From assembly GCA_021234155.1 (NCBI GenBank), contig JAJEKV010000038.1, forward strand, positions 4,896,847 through 4,960,846: a stretch of DNA of 64,000 nucleotides, given 5' to 3'. The notes under the pieces are model-generated. The model was not told the DNA's origin. It saw only the letters and a list, made by a program, of their open reading frames with translations, and made no database searches. This document shows positions 1-12,749 of this stretch, piece by piece. Made by a program: the position numbers and the translations under genes. The first letter of the stretch is position 1, and each line of letters opens with the position of its first letter. Source of the DNA: Isoetes taiwanensis (Eukaryota; Streptophyta; Lycopodiopsida; Isoetales; Isoetaceae).

Positions 1-699
1 ATACATGGAGATCACAGAGTGAAATACATACAACATCACAGAACTGAAATAGAGAATATCATCTAATCTATCTACCTAAACAACAGAGTTAGGTTCCTTA
101 GTTAGGGCTTATGATCTCGGGATCTATAAGGCCTCTAGAGTTGATCTAACATACTAAACCAGCCTATTGCCTTGCCCAAAGACGGCTTTGCACAACAGAA
201 CAACTAGATACCTGCTCCTTGACCCGCTCCCCGACCCTCGGGGCGTCCATGCTCCCCGATCTTGTCAAGATGGCTGCTAATCGATAATCACAGTAAATCC
301 GCTTTCCCGAGCTCAAGAATGCGGATTGAAGTCCATACTTGGCCGAAATGGCTCAAGAGAACCCCTGAACTCGAGAGAGGAAAGGAGCTCTAGGAAAACC
401 CTAAAATGCAAAGAGAAGAAAGGTTTAGGGTTTAAGGGGAAAGCCCTTTTATAGAAACCCTTAGGGTTAGGTTAGATATTGGCCAAATGGGATTTAGCCA
501 TTTGGCAATGGGGTCCATGGGGTTATTAATTGTGTATGTTTATTTAACATGCACAACATTCAATGTTGCCCCCTAGGTGCAACCCTTGCCCCTAGGTGCA
601 ACCCTATATCGCCTCAAGCAAGTACATGTCATCCGTGACATGTACGGGCGACGGGTAGTATAATATACGATTCGGGCGATATTATGTTGGAACGCCACA
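1..699 (-). mobile_element. Partial 3' LTR of a minus-strand Ty3-type retrotransposon
   Basis: This stretch matches 10226-10932 almost base for base with scattered substitutions and small indels, so the two are paired long terminal repeats. Read on the minus strand it starts at 699 with TGTGGCGTTCC, the usual TG start. It contains a TATA-like CTATAAAAGGGC on the minus strand at 443-454, also present in the other copy. The outer end lies beyond the window, so the target-site duplication cannot be checked. Confidence 0.85.
443..454 (-). promoter_or_regulatory. TATA-like box in the 3' LTR
   Basis: CTATAAAAGGGC on the minus strand, conserved at the matching place in the other LTR. It fits an LTR promoter directing transcription leftward. 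Motif seen; promoter activity inferred. Confidence 0.5.
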
Positions 700-712
700 T
701 TCTCCCCACCTT
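700..712 (-). other. Polypurine tract next to the 3' LTR
   Basis: On the minus strand a purine-rich AAGGTGGGGAGAA directly precedes the TGTGGCG start of the LTR. A GGTGGGGAGAAT tract at this position is typical of plant Ty3 elements, where it primes plus-strand DNA synthesis. Its place fixes the element's orientation as minus. Confidence 0.75.
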
Positions 713-3700
713 GACTTGATGTCGCCCTCAAAGATCACGCCAGCTCTCCCCACCTTGGAAACCCCGCAATCACATTTTAATACACATAGGATGTATAGCA
801 AAATTACCCCAAGGTAATATTTAAGTTTTAATTTCTATAACACATCCTTGTTTAATATCATACTATGGTAAGGGAGTCTTTCACCCTCTTACTTTATCAT
901 CTATTATTATTCACAAAATTTTTATAGCTTACACCATTATTATTATTAACATAGTTCCAAAATTTCCTACTTAAGGTTCCACATCGCTTCCTTACAACAC
1001 ATCGTGACAAAATTATGTGTTGCAAGTCTTTGCAAGCAGGACCTTCCTCCCCAGAGACTCCCTATTGGCTTGCAGGTCCACACTACGCTAGCATACATTT
1101 AATTATTATAGATATTGGTTGTTAGGGAACCACCCATTAAATACAATTATATGGATGCAAGGCATATCTCCCAAGATAGGAAGATTATGTTTCTTCCATC
1201 ATGGCCGTGGAGACAAATGCCCTATCATGCCTATATGCCACTCATGCCTACACTCAGAAGTTGGCCAACGGGGAGATAGGGTCCTTCCCGTATATGGGGC
1301 GGAAGGGCCCTCCCGTAGGGCATTGACTAGAGGTGCTTTTCCTATCATGCATTCCCCTAATGACCTCTTATCTCTCGAGGTCGTGTACTTCCGTGGGGAC
1401 AAGTAGACCTTCTAATCTACCTCCCAACTCGCGGCAAGCAAAACCGCCGGTCATGCCTACAATGACATTACACCACGCCCTAGAGATCACCGTAGTGGTC
1501 TCATCATCATCGGGAACAACGCATGCAACCCATACCTAGCATAGGCTGCATGCGTGATTAATCTTAGCTACACATGAAATTTAATCTAAACCCAAATCGA
1601 CATGCCCGAGCCGATTTCTTGGGTGTCGATGTCGACATTTCTATGGACGAAATGACCATTGCATTGCTCCATGAGTTATGGTAATCGCTTCTCAAGATCT
1701 ATTTGTAGTGCCCACGTGGCGCCTTTCCACTTGTAAGTGTCTCTTTCACTGGGTATTGGAGGATTGAGATCTTCTTGTCTTCTTATAGGATCTGACAAGA
1801 AGAACCTCTGGAACAATCTCAAGGTGATCGCCCATTGTTTCCAGTAACTTTGGTCTCTCCAAAGATTTCCTCCGGATTAGAATGTGTTTCTTTAGGAGAC
1901 TTAAAACTCTTTTGGTTATCCTAATTGTCCAGCCCACCTTGGAGCAAGCTTCTTGTCCATTATCGATGCAGAAGCTTCAATTGTCGATGCTGTAATCGCC
2001 GATGCAGAGCTTCAGCCTAACCGCCGATGCAGAGCTTCATCTATGCAATTGTCGATGCAGAGCTTGTCGCTATGCTCTTCTGCCGGCCTCTTGCTGCTAG
2101 AGGATATCTTTGTACTTCCTCCACCAACCGCTGCATGTCGGCTAGCATCCGTTAACGCCTTAAATAAACATTACATTCTTGGACCCCTGCATGATCCCTG
2201 CTGACTTCCCTAATGCATGCAATTATATTAATTACCTTACGGTAATATTCTTATATTAGCATTATAGTAGTATTGGATATATTGCTTCCAATAGTATTAT
2301 ATTTAACTAACTATTATATGATAACTTTTATTTTACCTTTAAGATATGTCATCATACGATTATCGATGCCATACTTAGTTTGAAACGATTTTAATTGTTT
2401 ATCATATGGCTAGGATTTATATCATCGGATCCAAGTGTTGAGCGTGATGACTCTCGCCGCTACTTGGTTGGTGATGTATCAACCTTTACATGTATATACT
2501 TTATATTTGCTATACTTATGGAAAGATAGACAAATTCTTATTATATTTGTCGATCCTATGAAAGTTACTTAAATGCCTTTGGAAGGAATTACATCCTTGC
2601 TAAGGTTTAACTAAGATTTTATGTAATTATTATCTTACTTTATCTCGACATCGGTGATATCTACACAAGACAAAACTATCTATGCAGCTATTATGAACAT
2701 ATAATTTATCAACAAGGCATTAAAGCTTATGATACATGCCATCATGGAGTGCTATCGATGCCTCGCATGATAACATATTTAAGATTATATAATTTATGTA
2801 GTTATATGGGGTTGACAACCCCGAATAATTTAATTAAGAGCTAGGCTACTAGCTCATTCCTAGATGCTAATGCAAACAATAGATCATGGCGTAAGAAATT
2901 TATGCAAAGCCTCTCCCCACCTTAGTTGTCGCGACCCGCTAAAGGCTAGAATACATCTCCCCATTGAGCCTCGGTGTCGACTAATTTGGAGACGACTTGG
3001 CCGCTGCATTGTTTCCATTGATTCGCTCCCCCGCTTTGGTGCAGCTTGGTTACCGCATTAATCTTGCATGTCAAGGACACATAGACATTAAGCATCTATC
3101 CATCTTACGCCTATGTGCTTTGGCTACTTGCTAAAGGAACTCTATTCTAAGGGTCGACTAATTGATGGCGATTCAACCCCTAAGATGTGGTAGGTTCAGG
3201 TTCCTTCCCCCATTTCCTAAGATTGAAAGTGGTCCTACACCTCAATGTATCCTATCCCCTTAATTGATGTTGTCATAACATCTTAGCTATTCTATTTACC
3301 TTAAAAAGGTTATATGCTTCTTACCTAACACATTAATTTACTAGCCTTAGCTAACATATTTAATCATCTATGATGGATGCAGCCATCATGTTTAACATAT
3401 CTATCCCTAAGCGATGAGTTATTGAATTATTTAGAACAATTCTAAATTGCAAGGTTTTATTATCATGACAATTCTTTTTGCCTCAAGAGACTATGTGATT
3501 AATATGTTTCTTATTTCTCGATGTGCCTTTCATGTGCTATTTAATTTTATATTCTAAATATCCCCTTTTCTTAGTTATTTACTCTCTTGGAATATTCCTA
3601 TCAATTGAATTGATGTCATCATAACAAGTTGGCCGGACTTGTTAGATTACTTTTTTCATTCGATTGATTATTCCTTGAGGTACTAGCTTTATACATGGTC

Positions 3701-6700
3701 AACAATTATCCTAGTAATGATTCCTTCTTAGCGAGGTGATCAGGCCTCACCAAGTGGTTTCAATATGTTGGATGTCCATAACAATCATGTATAATTTTAG
3801 TTACTCCTATGCATTTCCTTCCCAATCGCTGACGCTTAGCTCAACTTGGGGCAATCCCTTCATGAGAAAATCTAGAAATGCCTTCCACTCCCATTATGGA
3901 TGTCGCCATCCATAAGCCTCAATCTTGCTCGCAGCTCATCCACTCACCGCCTTCTTGAGGGTAACGCTTCTTCGAAGCTGCTCGAGACTCCTGGCCCTCC
4001 TCGATGTAGAGGTCAACTTTCCTCGATGTAGAGGCTTCCCATTGTTGGTGGTTTTGATGGCGAAGTTGACCACTTGAAATCTTCTAAATACTTCCCAAAA
4101 GAAGGTGGTGGTTTCATTGAGAAACATCTTGGCGGCTAAAAGATGCCTCTAGATCCGATCTTATTGTGCCAACTCCATCCTTCGAGTCCCTGTGAGCGTG
4201 TTGGACGCACAAGTGTTGAGGATGTTGCTCGCTTCACGCCTTCCAATTGTCCCAAGATCTCTTTCTTTGATCCGTTATAATCGAGAGAGAGAGGAAATAA
4301 CAAAGGGAAATATGCATGCAAGTCATATAGCTTACACTATTATGATTACAAATACTATTAAAGCTATTAGGCTCCCTTTGGTGTCTCCCCTCGAGGTGCA
4401 CACGCATCTATGGCGTTGTTGTCGATGTTCCTCCTAGTGCCCCGGGTGTTGAAGATCTATATCCTCCTATTTATATGTCACCGCTCTCGATTGGTAGACT
4501 CTTTGATATTTTTGAGCTCTCCAATGTCCGGCCGGCCAAGCGCACAACTTGCTTTCCCGCTTCACATGCTAACTAAGGATGTGATGGTCGCTGATGCTTC
4601 TGCTCCTCCGGCCTACTTCTTTAATGTTGTTCTTGGGCACAATTGCTTCCCTTCACAATGTCTCAAGATCTTTGAGGCTCTTGAAGTTGTGCACAATCCC
4701 TTTGGCTAGACTCGTAATTAAGGAGTTGTTCTCTTCATCGCTTGCCTTTCAATTGTCGATCCTTGGGTTCACGGGTTGCATGCGAAAGGTCGAGCTTTGT
4801 GAGGTTCTAGCTGATTCGCCGATTCTTTGGCTCGGTTCTCCTATTCGCTTCCATCGAGCTTCTCATCGCACTGCTTTGATCTCCTCAATGTGATGGCTTA
4901 GACGCTATCACGATCTTCGCTATGTCGCCTTCTAGTTGCACTTGATCACGCCCACGCTTTGGACCTCATGTTGCATCTAAGGAGCTCGTGGAAGTACTAG
5001 CACTCCTTCGCCTTCTGGTTTATGGCCATTGTCCCTCAATACATGTGCATCTTCCCCGGGCGAGTAAAGCCTCATGACTCTTCTCCATGATTGGTTTGTC
5101 AGTCTGGGATGATGTACTTTTATATCTGTGAGATTGACCCTTTGAGTTGAAGTACTTTCTCGCCCTAGACCTGCTCGTGTCCTTGAATAGCCCTAGCTAA
5201 TGTCTTGAACTCTCTTTTGTCGAAGGTGCTTTGGTTGTCGTCCTTGTCGTTAAGGTGTCGAATGCTTCTATCTTGGGCTGAGGTCCCTCGTGGTCGGAGA
5301 TAAGTTGGGCTTTTGTCTTCTAATTGTTGGTAGGAGTACTTGACGGCCATCACCTAGTTGTTGAATGAGCATAGACATAACCCATTGTTGTGGCTTTTCT
5401 TAAGTGTATCTCCATCCGTGTGCATGTTACAAACATCACCATACAAGGTAGAATTATGGTCGCCGGTTGCCTCCCTTAGTTGGTTCGCTGATGTCGAAGT
5501 TGTCCCAAGGAATTCCTCGACGCCTATTGGCTTGAGGTCGCTGTCGAAGTTTCAAGATGTGTGTTCGCTCCTCCTTCGTTGTTGAGGACACTCGTGTCGT
5601 TAGTGTTGCCGCCGCTACAAGAGGTAGAGTTGCATCCCAAGATGTCGCCGCAAAAACCTAGATGGTGCGGCGCTAGAGATCTTGACATGACTATAGCGCT
5701 ATCTCTCATCTTGACATTGTGCCGGACGAAGCGATCTTCTACTTGAGGCCGCCAAGTGTCCGAGTTGAAGCTTGGCTTGAGCTTTGGTCGCCTCTCTCCT
5801 ATATTTGCTCTTCCATTTGAGCACTTGCTCTTGGCTATACATGTGGTTCTTTACTTCATCCTTTGGCAAATGGGCGATGGAGTTTCTTGATGCAAACACT
5901 AAACCCTAAAACATGATCCTAATTTTGTACTATGTGTTAGCTCCCTATATTTATGATAGACATATATATATAATTATACCGATTTTTAATTCATCCACTT
6001 TTCTAATTTATAGAAGAGCATATGCTTAATTGTGTATACTTTTTAGGATTTTCCTCCTCCAATCACGCTTGATTCTTCGGGTTTTGCCGCATCTTCCTTG
6101 TTCTACTTGACTCGGGTTCCTTGAGGTGTTGCGACCAGAAGTTGACCTTCGTGTGTGATTTGAGGTCGTATCCCAAGTCATGAGAACGCTGTTCGATGTG
6201 AACCCTTGAGTTGAAAATGCTCCTCCTTAATGTGTTTACCCGCCATGTGGAGTGTCGCTTTGAGATGCGTAGCATTGATCGCTTGAGTACGATCACTTGG
6301 TTGTTGCAACGGGCATTGTTGCATGTCTTTGAATCTTCGCTGTGAGATGCTTCCCCTATGCCCGGAATTGTTGTCATCTCCATTGCACATGCCATCACTC
6401 TTTGAGTTGCGCTTGAGTGGTCCGTGGTTGTTGGCTAGGTCGGCCTTTCGCCATTTGTCGCGGCTCGCCTCCCCCCCGCCTCTCTCGGGTTCTCGATTGT
6501 AGCCCCATGTCTTCCGGGTTATTCGGCCCACCGGTAATGCTATCATCTCCTCAGAGTCGCCGAACATGAACTTAGGAGATGTTACGCTGATACCGCTTCT
6601 ATCCCCGCTCGACCGGTGCCGCCGCCGAGGTGCCGGGTAGGAGCGCACTCGTTGTTTTCCCTTTGATTTCCATCCAAAGGTCGCGGATCGCTATGAACTC

Positions 6701-9310
6701 CTCCGGGGTAACTCCTGTTGTCCCATCATCCGCCTCGATGCCGGTGTAGGCTTCTATGTCCGCCGATGTCCGGGCCGCACGCCCGAGCCTCCCTTTATGC
6801 CGATGTGAAATTCCTCGCTTTCCGGTCGATGAAGTCACCGAGGTCCAGCTTGTTGACGAGGGAGATGTAGGAGCTCGCTTATCCTCGTGAGCCCCCCGCC
6901 CCCTCGCACTGGGGAGGAGGGGGTTCTTGATGTCGCGGCGTGCTCGTGCACGGGTTCCTTGGATGATTACCGGGTTAAGCTTGTGATGCCTAGCCCAAGT
7001 GGTGGAGTTGTCTCAAGGTTCTCAGCCCTCTTCAAAGCTTTGAAGTTCCCGCCCGCTTGCTGTCGCCTTTCTTGTGCCGGGTCGACGCCATCGATGTCCT
7101 CTCGCCCCACGCCCTTCATCTTCCTCCCCGCTTTGCCTCCTCGCACTGAGAAGCATCCGCTTCTTCTTCACCCGCCGCCATGGCCATAGGCTCGAGCTCT
7201 AGGGGTTGGGCGATGGCTCTCCTATCCGGTTTGGGCTCTATGGAATAGAAAAATTGCTACAGCCTACGGACATATAATTGGGCAAGCTACTGGTCCGTAT
7301 TTTCTAGGTATTTGTCTATCTTAAGGCTGTCCTAAAGTATCCTATGCAAGGGGAAGTTCTACTAGAGAAGGACCTATCTTTGCATGGAACTCAGCCATGA
7401 TGTCCCTAGTAAAATAGGGAATAGCATTGATGGTTGCCATGATGCTAGAGTCTGGGGATATCAAACAGATGAAGGAGCCTCGAGCTGAAAAAATCGGCTT
7501 GGAGCGAGGAGCAAAGGTGTAGGATGCAAATGAGGGTTGTGGTCTACTTATAGGCAAAAACCCTAATTTTAGAAAAAAAAAAAAAAAAAAAATTGGATAA
7601 AGGAAAATCTAGGATTCTAAGGTATTGCTAAGCACAAGACAAGCTAATCAAGCTAAAGAGTACATTCTAAGGATCCTATTGCAACAAATTCTATCTAATT
7701 TGGGGAAAGTGTGGACAAATTGGGGCAATTTTGTGACTACCCACACAAAGGCGCGAGAGGCAAGTTAGGAATATGATCCTAAGTGGCCCGGGCGCACTCT
7801 GTGGAGGGGTGGGGCCCCGCTTTGGATCGAGGATGATGCCAAACATGCAAACTAAGGGTGAAATCCTGCATATCTCGGCCGAGATAGGTCGGATTGAGCC
7901 CTTACTTGCTTCATTTGGATAAGTTTTGGCCCGCATTTGGGTCGACCACTCACACAAGGCGCCAGGGTCGAATCGGGGTTTGCAAACCGAATTGGTCTCG
8001 GGCACACTCATGAGGGTGGGGCCCATGTGAGTTAGGGTTGGGCAATTTCTACAAACTAGGGTTCAAATCCTACTAATTATGGTGAGTCGAGTCTAATGGT
8101 GTGCTTACTTTCTCTCGATTTGGACAAGTTTTGGCATAGATCGCTGCTGACCACTCACACAAAGGCGCGAGAGGCGCTTAGGAATATAATCCTAAGTGGC
8201 CTCAAGCACTCGTGAGGGGTGGGGCCAAAAACACCGAAGTTTTGCTCCAACTTTGTTAATTCCAACCGCGTAACTTAGTAACACATTCTACTTACACCTG
8301 ATTTAACACATTAACATGATCAAAACATAAATTTATATTTACAATAAACTAGCAATCTTCTTTCTGCTGAGAGCTCGTGGATGTTGCACCCGAGTTCTTG
8401 ATAGTCGAGAAGGTTCTTCATGCATGATTAACGATGTCTTCCATTCGATGAAGATTGTTGATAGGCTCGGTTGTGCCCCTCGATCGCCGCTTCGCTTGTA
8501 GAGGTATTTGCCATAGTGCTTCCTCTCTTGGGTCACCTGGGTCTTCAATGTCTTCAAAAAGTCGTGCTCCTTGCCCTTCTGTGGCTCTAGCCTTGTACCT
8601 TAAAAGCTATTGCTTCTATTTCTAAATAAACTGTAGTTTGGGAGACAAAATTTAGGGTTTGACCTATTTTGGTCATTTTGAGGAGGATTATAATATTTTT
8701 AGCCTAATTTGAGGTCATAAATGGATTCTAGACTCTTTAATGGTCCTAACGCAACAAATTTCAGGTGATTTGGAGTCAGATAACTCAAGTTACGGTTGGT
8801 TCAAAGTTTTGACCACTCACACAAAGGCGCCGTGGTCGAATTGGTTTGCAAACCAAATTGGTCTGGGCGCACTCTGTGAGGGGTCACCTCTTTTTGGGGT
8901 CCAATTTTCAATTTACAAGGGGTTTCTTAGTGTTATAATATGCAAAACTAGCTAGAATCAAGGAGATAAGCTGAACTGCACCATTAGTTTAGCTAAATTA
9001 TACATCTAACTAGGTCAACATGGGTCCACCACTCACACAGTGCGCCAGGGTCGAATCGGTTTGCAAACCAAATTGGTCTCAAGCGCTCGTGAGGGGTCAC
9101 CTCTTTTGGCCATTTTAGGTTGGGTTTTTGCTAAAACTTATCACTACTCTTAGCATTAACCTATTGTCGCACTACAATTGGGAAAAAATTTTCCCAATTT
9201 TCGAGGTTCTTGCTTGGGAGGTTGTTCCCAAGACCGAAGTCTACCGTTAGTCCTAAGGAAAATGGTCGCTGCTCGATCCTGGTCTACCAAGATCATGCTC
9301 GATACCACCG
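713..9310 (-). mobile_element. Degenerate internal region of the LTR retrotransposon
   Basis: About 8.6 kb between the LTRs. No intact gag-pol is present, and I could not find reverse transcriptase, RNase H or integrase motifs. Broken minus-strand reading frames with a biased, partly helical composition occur at roughly 7.5-7.3, 6.84-6.06, 5.90-5.17 and 4.32-3.94 kb and may be remnants of a gag-like protein. A poly-A run lies at about 7570-7590 on the plus strand. Short tandem repeats of a GATGCAGAGCTTCA-like unit lie at 1965-2070. The element is either an old autonomous copy decayed past recognition or a non-autonomous LARD-like element. Confidence 0.6.
7733..9107. repeat. About 210-bp tandem repeats with palindromic cores
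   Basis: Five related units start near 7733, 7943, 8149, 8811 and 9027; adjacent ones are about 206-217 bp apart, with a gap between the third and fourth. Each holds CTCACACAAAGGCGC on the left and a version of GCGCACTCTGTGAG on the right, which pair as an outer stem. The core is either a TTGGTTTGCAAACCAA-type palindrome (units 2, 4, 5) or TTAGGA-N6-TCCTAA (units 1, 3). They lie in the 5' leader part of the element. Confidence 0.75.
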
Positions 9311-9311
9311 C
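9294..9311 (-). other. Possible primer binding site
   Basis: The minus strand reads GGTGGTATCGAGCATG here. This is one base short of the common initiator-Met tRNA complement TGGTATCAGAGC. If real, the 5' LTR would run from 10932 down to about 9314. The expected CA end of the LTR is not clear at this spot, so the call is weak. Confidence 0.3.
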
Positions 9312-9313
9312 GG

Positions 9314-10932
9314 ACGCCCCCTACTCCTTATAATGATGCCCACATCGTATTTCGGCGAGGAGCATTCCCCGGCAGCCTACACCGGATTGGGGCCATCCAC
9401 CGACTCCACTCCCATCGGGATGAGCCAGCAAGGGAAGAATGGATGTGTCATTCACCCGCCTTCCATCGGTCGACCTATTCATGGAAGTGAATAAACAAAC
9501 GTGAGCACAACTAACAAGAACAAATACAAGTACCTCGAGAGGTGAATACAATACAACATCACGTAGATAGCAATACCATAGAAATAACATCATCACACAT
9601 AACATAAATAACAAGAGGGGAGATCCTACCCGTGGCTCGGACTCGTGGGGATGACCGACGGCTAGGGTCTCCGTGAGTTCATTGCGCATGTAATTCATGG
9701 CAATGGATTTGGCGGGCATAGAACATGGCTTAGGGTAGTCCACTCCATCCGCCCCTCCCGCACACTTTGCGCAGTAGGCTGAAAAGTGTTGGGACTTGGC
9801 CGTAGCCTCCGCCGGGTGAATAGCCGAGGGGCTACTACTACCGGGTTGCATCTCCCCAGCCCCGGATGAGGCAGGAAGAGAGTTGCCTCCCTCCAAAGGC
9901 ATCCATGCTCATCACAAAGCGCTAGAGGGCCACCGCCTTTATTCGACTTGAACTCACCGGAAGGTCATATTCACCACCCCACGAGTGTCGAGCTCATGCC
10001 TTGCCCACACGCAGCGGACAAGCCATTAAGCCTAGCCCACGAGACCCCCGATAGGCCTTACTACCGAGGGGGTCACCCGATGAGACAAGTTCCTCCTTAT
10101 CAACCGCCTAGCCCCTTCACCCACAACCAAAGGGGTTCCCGCAGGCACGGGCATATAATTGGGAACTAGTGGTGCTACCTAGGATCATCCGCTACACGCC
10201 TTTTAGGTCTCTACCCCCTTCCCAATACATGGAGATCACAGAGTGAAATACATACAACATCACGTAACCTGAAATAGAGAATATCATCTAATCTATCTAC
10301 CTAAACAACAGAGTTAGGTTCCTTAGTTAGGGCTTATGATCTCGGATCTATAAGGCCTCTAGAGTTGATCTAACATACTAAACCAGCCTATTGCCTTGCC
10401 CAAAGACGGCTTTGCACAAATGTAACAACTAGATACCGCCCCCTTGACCCGCCTCCCCGACCCTCGGAAGGCCCATGCTCCCCGATCTTGCTGAAGATGG
10501 CTGCTAATCGATAATCTGTTGTGCAAATCCGGCTTTCCGGAGCTCAGCAATGCGGATTGAAGTCCATACTTGGCCGAAATGGCTCAAGAGAACCCTGAAC
10601 TCGAGAGAGGAAAGGAGCTCTAGGAAAAGCCCTAAAATGCAAAGAGAAGAAAGGTTTAGGGTTTAAGGGGAAAGCCCTTTTATAGAAACCCTTAGGGTTA
10701 GGTTAGATATTGGCCAAATGGGATTTAGCCATTTGGCAATGGGGTCCATGGGGTTATTAATTGTGTATGTTTATTTAACATGCACAACATTCAATGTTGC
10801 CCCCTAGGTGCAACCCTTGCCCCCTAGGTGCAACCCTATACGTCTCGCAAGTACATGTCATCCGTGACATGTACGGGTGACGTGGTAGTATAATATACGT
10901 ATTCGGGGCGTATATTATGTTGGAACGTCACA
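9314..10932 (-). mobile_element. 5' LTR of the minus-strand retrotransposon
   Basis: The segment 10226-10932 is confirmed by its match to 1-699; the part down to about 9314 is inferred from the possible primer site. It begins on the minus strand with TGTGACGTTCC at 10932 and has a TATA-like box at 10674-10685. Both copies carry the same TATA context and an AAACCCTAA-rich stretch downstream of it. A minus-strand open frame at 9321-9902 inside this LTR is not conserved-looking and is probably chance. The right edge abuts sulfate transporter exon sequence, which marks the insertion point. Confidence 0.7.
10674..10685 (-). promoter_or_regulatory. TATA-like box in the 5' LTR
   Basis: CTATAAAAGGGC on the minus strand, identical to the box in the other LTR. 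It would place transcript starts near 10640-10655, running left into the element. Motif seen; activity inferred. Confidence 0.5.
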
Positions 10933-11746
10933 AAACCCTTGAGCTACTGCATGGCAATTGTGATTGCAGCCCCAGCCATGAAACCAAGAATGGCAGCATG
11001 AGACAAGAAGTCAATCAGGAACCCAAGCCTGTTAAGACATGACACATGTTAAGTGAAGTGATTATACAAAAATGTTAAATCTAGGTTGATGCTAACCTCA
11101 ACAAGCCAAGGCCTGCCTAAAAAATGCCCGCAAAAAATGTTGAAGTCAGTGCTAGCCTTAGATACAATTCAGGTTGCTTTTTGTGGTCCACTTCCTTTTG
11201 AAGAAGTGTCCCCAGCAAGATTGAAACTACTGCAACTGGTCCAATGGCAATATGTTTCGAGCTCCCCAAAAGAGCATACAAGAGTGGGGGAACAAAACTT
11301 GTGTCTGCAGAACAAATTTAGTTATAAGAACATCTAGGGAAAAAGGCCTCCATTTGCCACCATACACTGAAGCTTGACCAAAGCAAATAAGTGAAATAAG
11401 TGTTTGCTTTCCTGTACTTAACTATGTGGCTTTGTAAGATAGCCTTACAACTATAGGAGGTGCCATGATGCCTCATAAAGTAGCATGTCACAAACTTTCT
11501 GTTGTTATACTAGCAGCCTTTTGATGACAATAATGCAAAAAATTCCATACTGAAATAATAAACTACAGCAAACAACTATTATCTCAAATCATAGCCAAAT
11601 TTATGTTTTTGTGGTGTAGATTTTATGCAATCAACACAAGTGCCATAAATTGTACATAAGGCATACTTTTAGCATCGTGTCTCTAGCTTCGACTTACATA
11701 AGCCATATTGTGGTTGGAGGTGGGCAAGTTTCGCATAACCAATATC
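10933..11746 (-). pseudogene. Sulfate transporter (SULTR family) exons, interrupted
   Basis: Three minus-strand exons join cleanly: 11746-11698, 11304-11097 and 11028-10933, each with GT-AG borders. The joined peptide contains DIGYAKLAHLQPQYGLY, TSFVPPLLYALLGSSK, IAIGPVAVVSILLGTLL and LGFLIDFLSHAAILGF, the hallmark membrane-helix segments of plant SLC26/SULTR sulfate-proton cotransporters in the plasma or plastid membrane. The last exon stops at 10933, where the retrotransposon LTR begins, so the rest of the gene would lie left of this window. Two in-frame TAG codons replace expected Gln codons, in GIF*AGLGL and IAMQ*LKG. The N-terminal exons were not found. The family call is firm; the gene is broken here. 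Confidence 0.85.
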
Positions 11747-11984
11747 CTGCAGACATTGACGATTTTATGTTAATACTCCATAGTTCACACTTTCTAGCAA
11801 TGATGGGTCTATACCGAATCATTCTTCCCAGCAAACAAATTCAAGCCAGTTACTCCTATCTTTAGATAATTCTCTTCTAGAGCAAATTAAATGAACGTTT
11901 ATGGGCGTTTCTTCTTTTGGGATACATTTGTGGCAGACTACGGCGAAAGAAATGGAGACGAAAAGTTCGTTTTAAGTTGGAATA

Positions 11985-12100
11985 AAATAGCATTTGTGTT
12001 TTTGGGTTGCCCCTAGGGGGGCAAACCCTCGTTTGTATGGGGTTGTGGCATATCCTGAGTATATGCTGGAATATACTCAGAATATGTTGATGACTGCTAA
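11985..12100 (+). repeat. Dispersed repeat, copy 1
   Basis: About 115 bp containing TTTTTGGGTTGCCCC and GCAAACCCTCGTTT, followed by paired TATGCTGG/ATATACTCAG motifs. It matches the reverse complement of 31140-31262. The type of element is unknown; a MITE or SINE fragment is possible. Confidence 0.55.
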
Positions 12101-12666
12101 AACCGATTATAGGCTGTAAATGCCAGGTAGCTTTTGTCGCTAAACAGCCACTCACGAAACCGGCTAACCGGACACCTATTAAATGGCATAAAGCTTCATC
12201 GCCAAAGCTCTGTTCCTGTTTTTGTTGGATTATTGCAGTTCGTTGCAGATCGTGTAGGTTATGCGGAGCTAAATGTGGTTCTAACAAAATCAAGAACTCA
12301 GTTGATAAATTGCGGGTTATCAGAAAATTCTTCCTCGGCAAGTTCATGGCAAAGAGCTGCAAGATTTATGTCAAAACTGCTTTGCAAGATGCAGATCCAG
12401 TTTTATATTCGTTAGGGTATGGAGCTCATGGATATTTGGAAGTCCGGTTGTTTCCATGGGAACGTAGCCTAAATCCTGCAGCAACATGACCCCTGCACCT
12501 AGGCAATAGTGGTGGAGGCACAACCGCTAGTGGCAGCTCCATTTCCGACGCCATTGATAGGGAAGCCATTTCTACACCTCCGGCCCCTGTTCTAATTCAT
12601 CCTCCAATTTCTGAAAGCTCCCCAGCTCCTGTATTAGCACCTCCACAGCCCTGGATTGTGTGTTGA
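12094..12666 (+). pseudogene. Unknown ORF with an in-frame stop
   Basis: One reading frame runs for about 190 codons with a single internal TGA at 12487. The first part has a Cys-rich patch (CRSCRLCGAKCG), then a basic stretch including KLRVIRKFFLGKF, then GYGAHGYLEVRLFPWER. After the TGA the same frame continues as Gly/Ser-rich and then Pro-rich sequence ending in PAPVLAPPQPWIVC. I do not recognise the protein. A roughly 90-bp piece (12286-12377) recurs at 13028-13119. A long minus-strand open frame overlaps it at 11877-12362, so which strand codes is uncertain. Confidence 0.3.
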
Positions 12667-12749
12667 GTCTTCAAAACCTGCAAAAGACCCCACTTTCTCT
12701 CAATAATATGTCCTGCCTTCACCGATTTGATCTTTGAAGAGTCCCCAGC

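Noticed and set aside
9321-9902. 193-residue minus-strand open frame
   Set aside because: Lies within the likely 5' LTR, crosses its regulatory part and shows no domain; probably chance.
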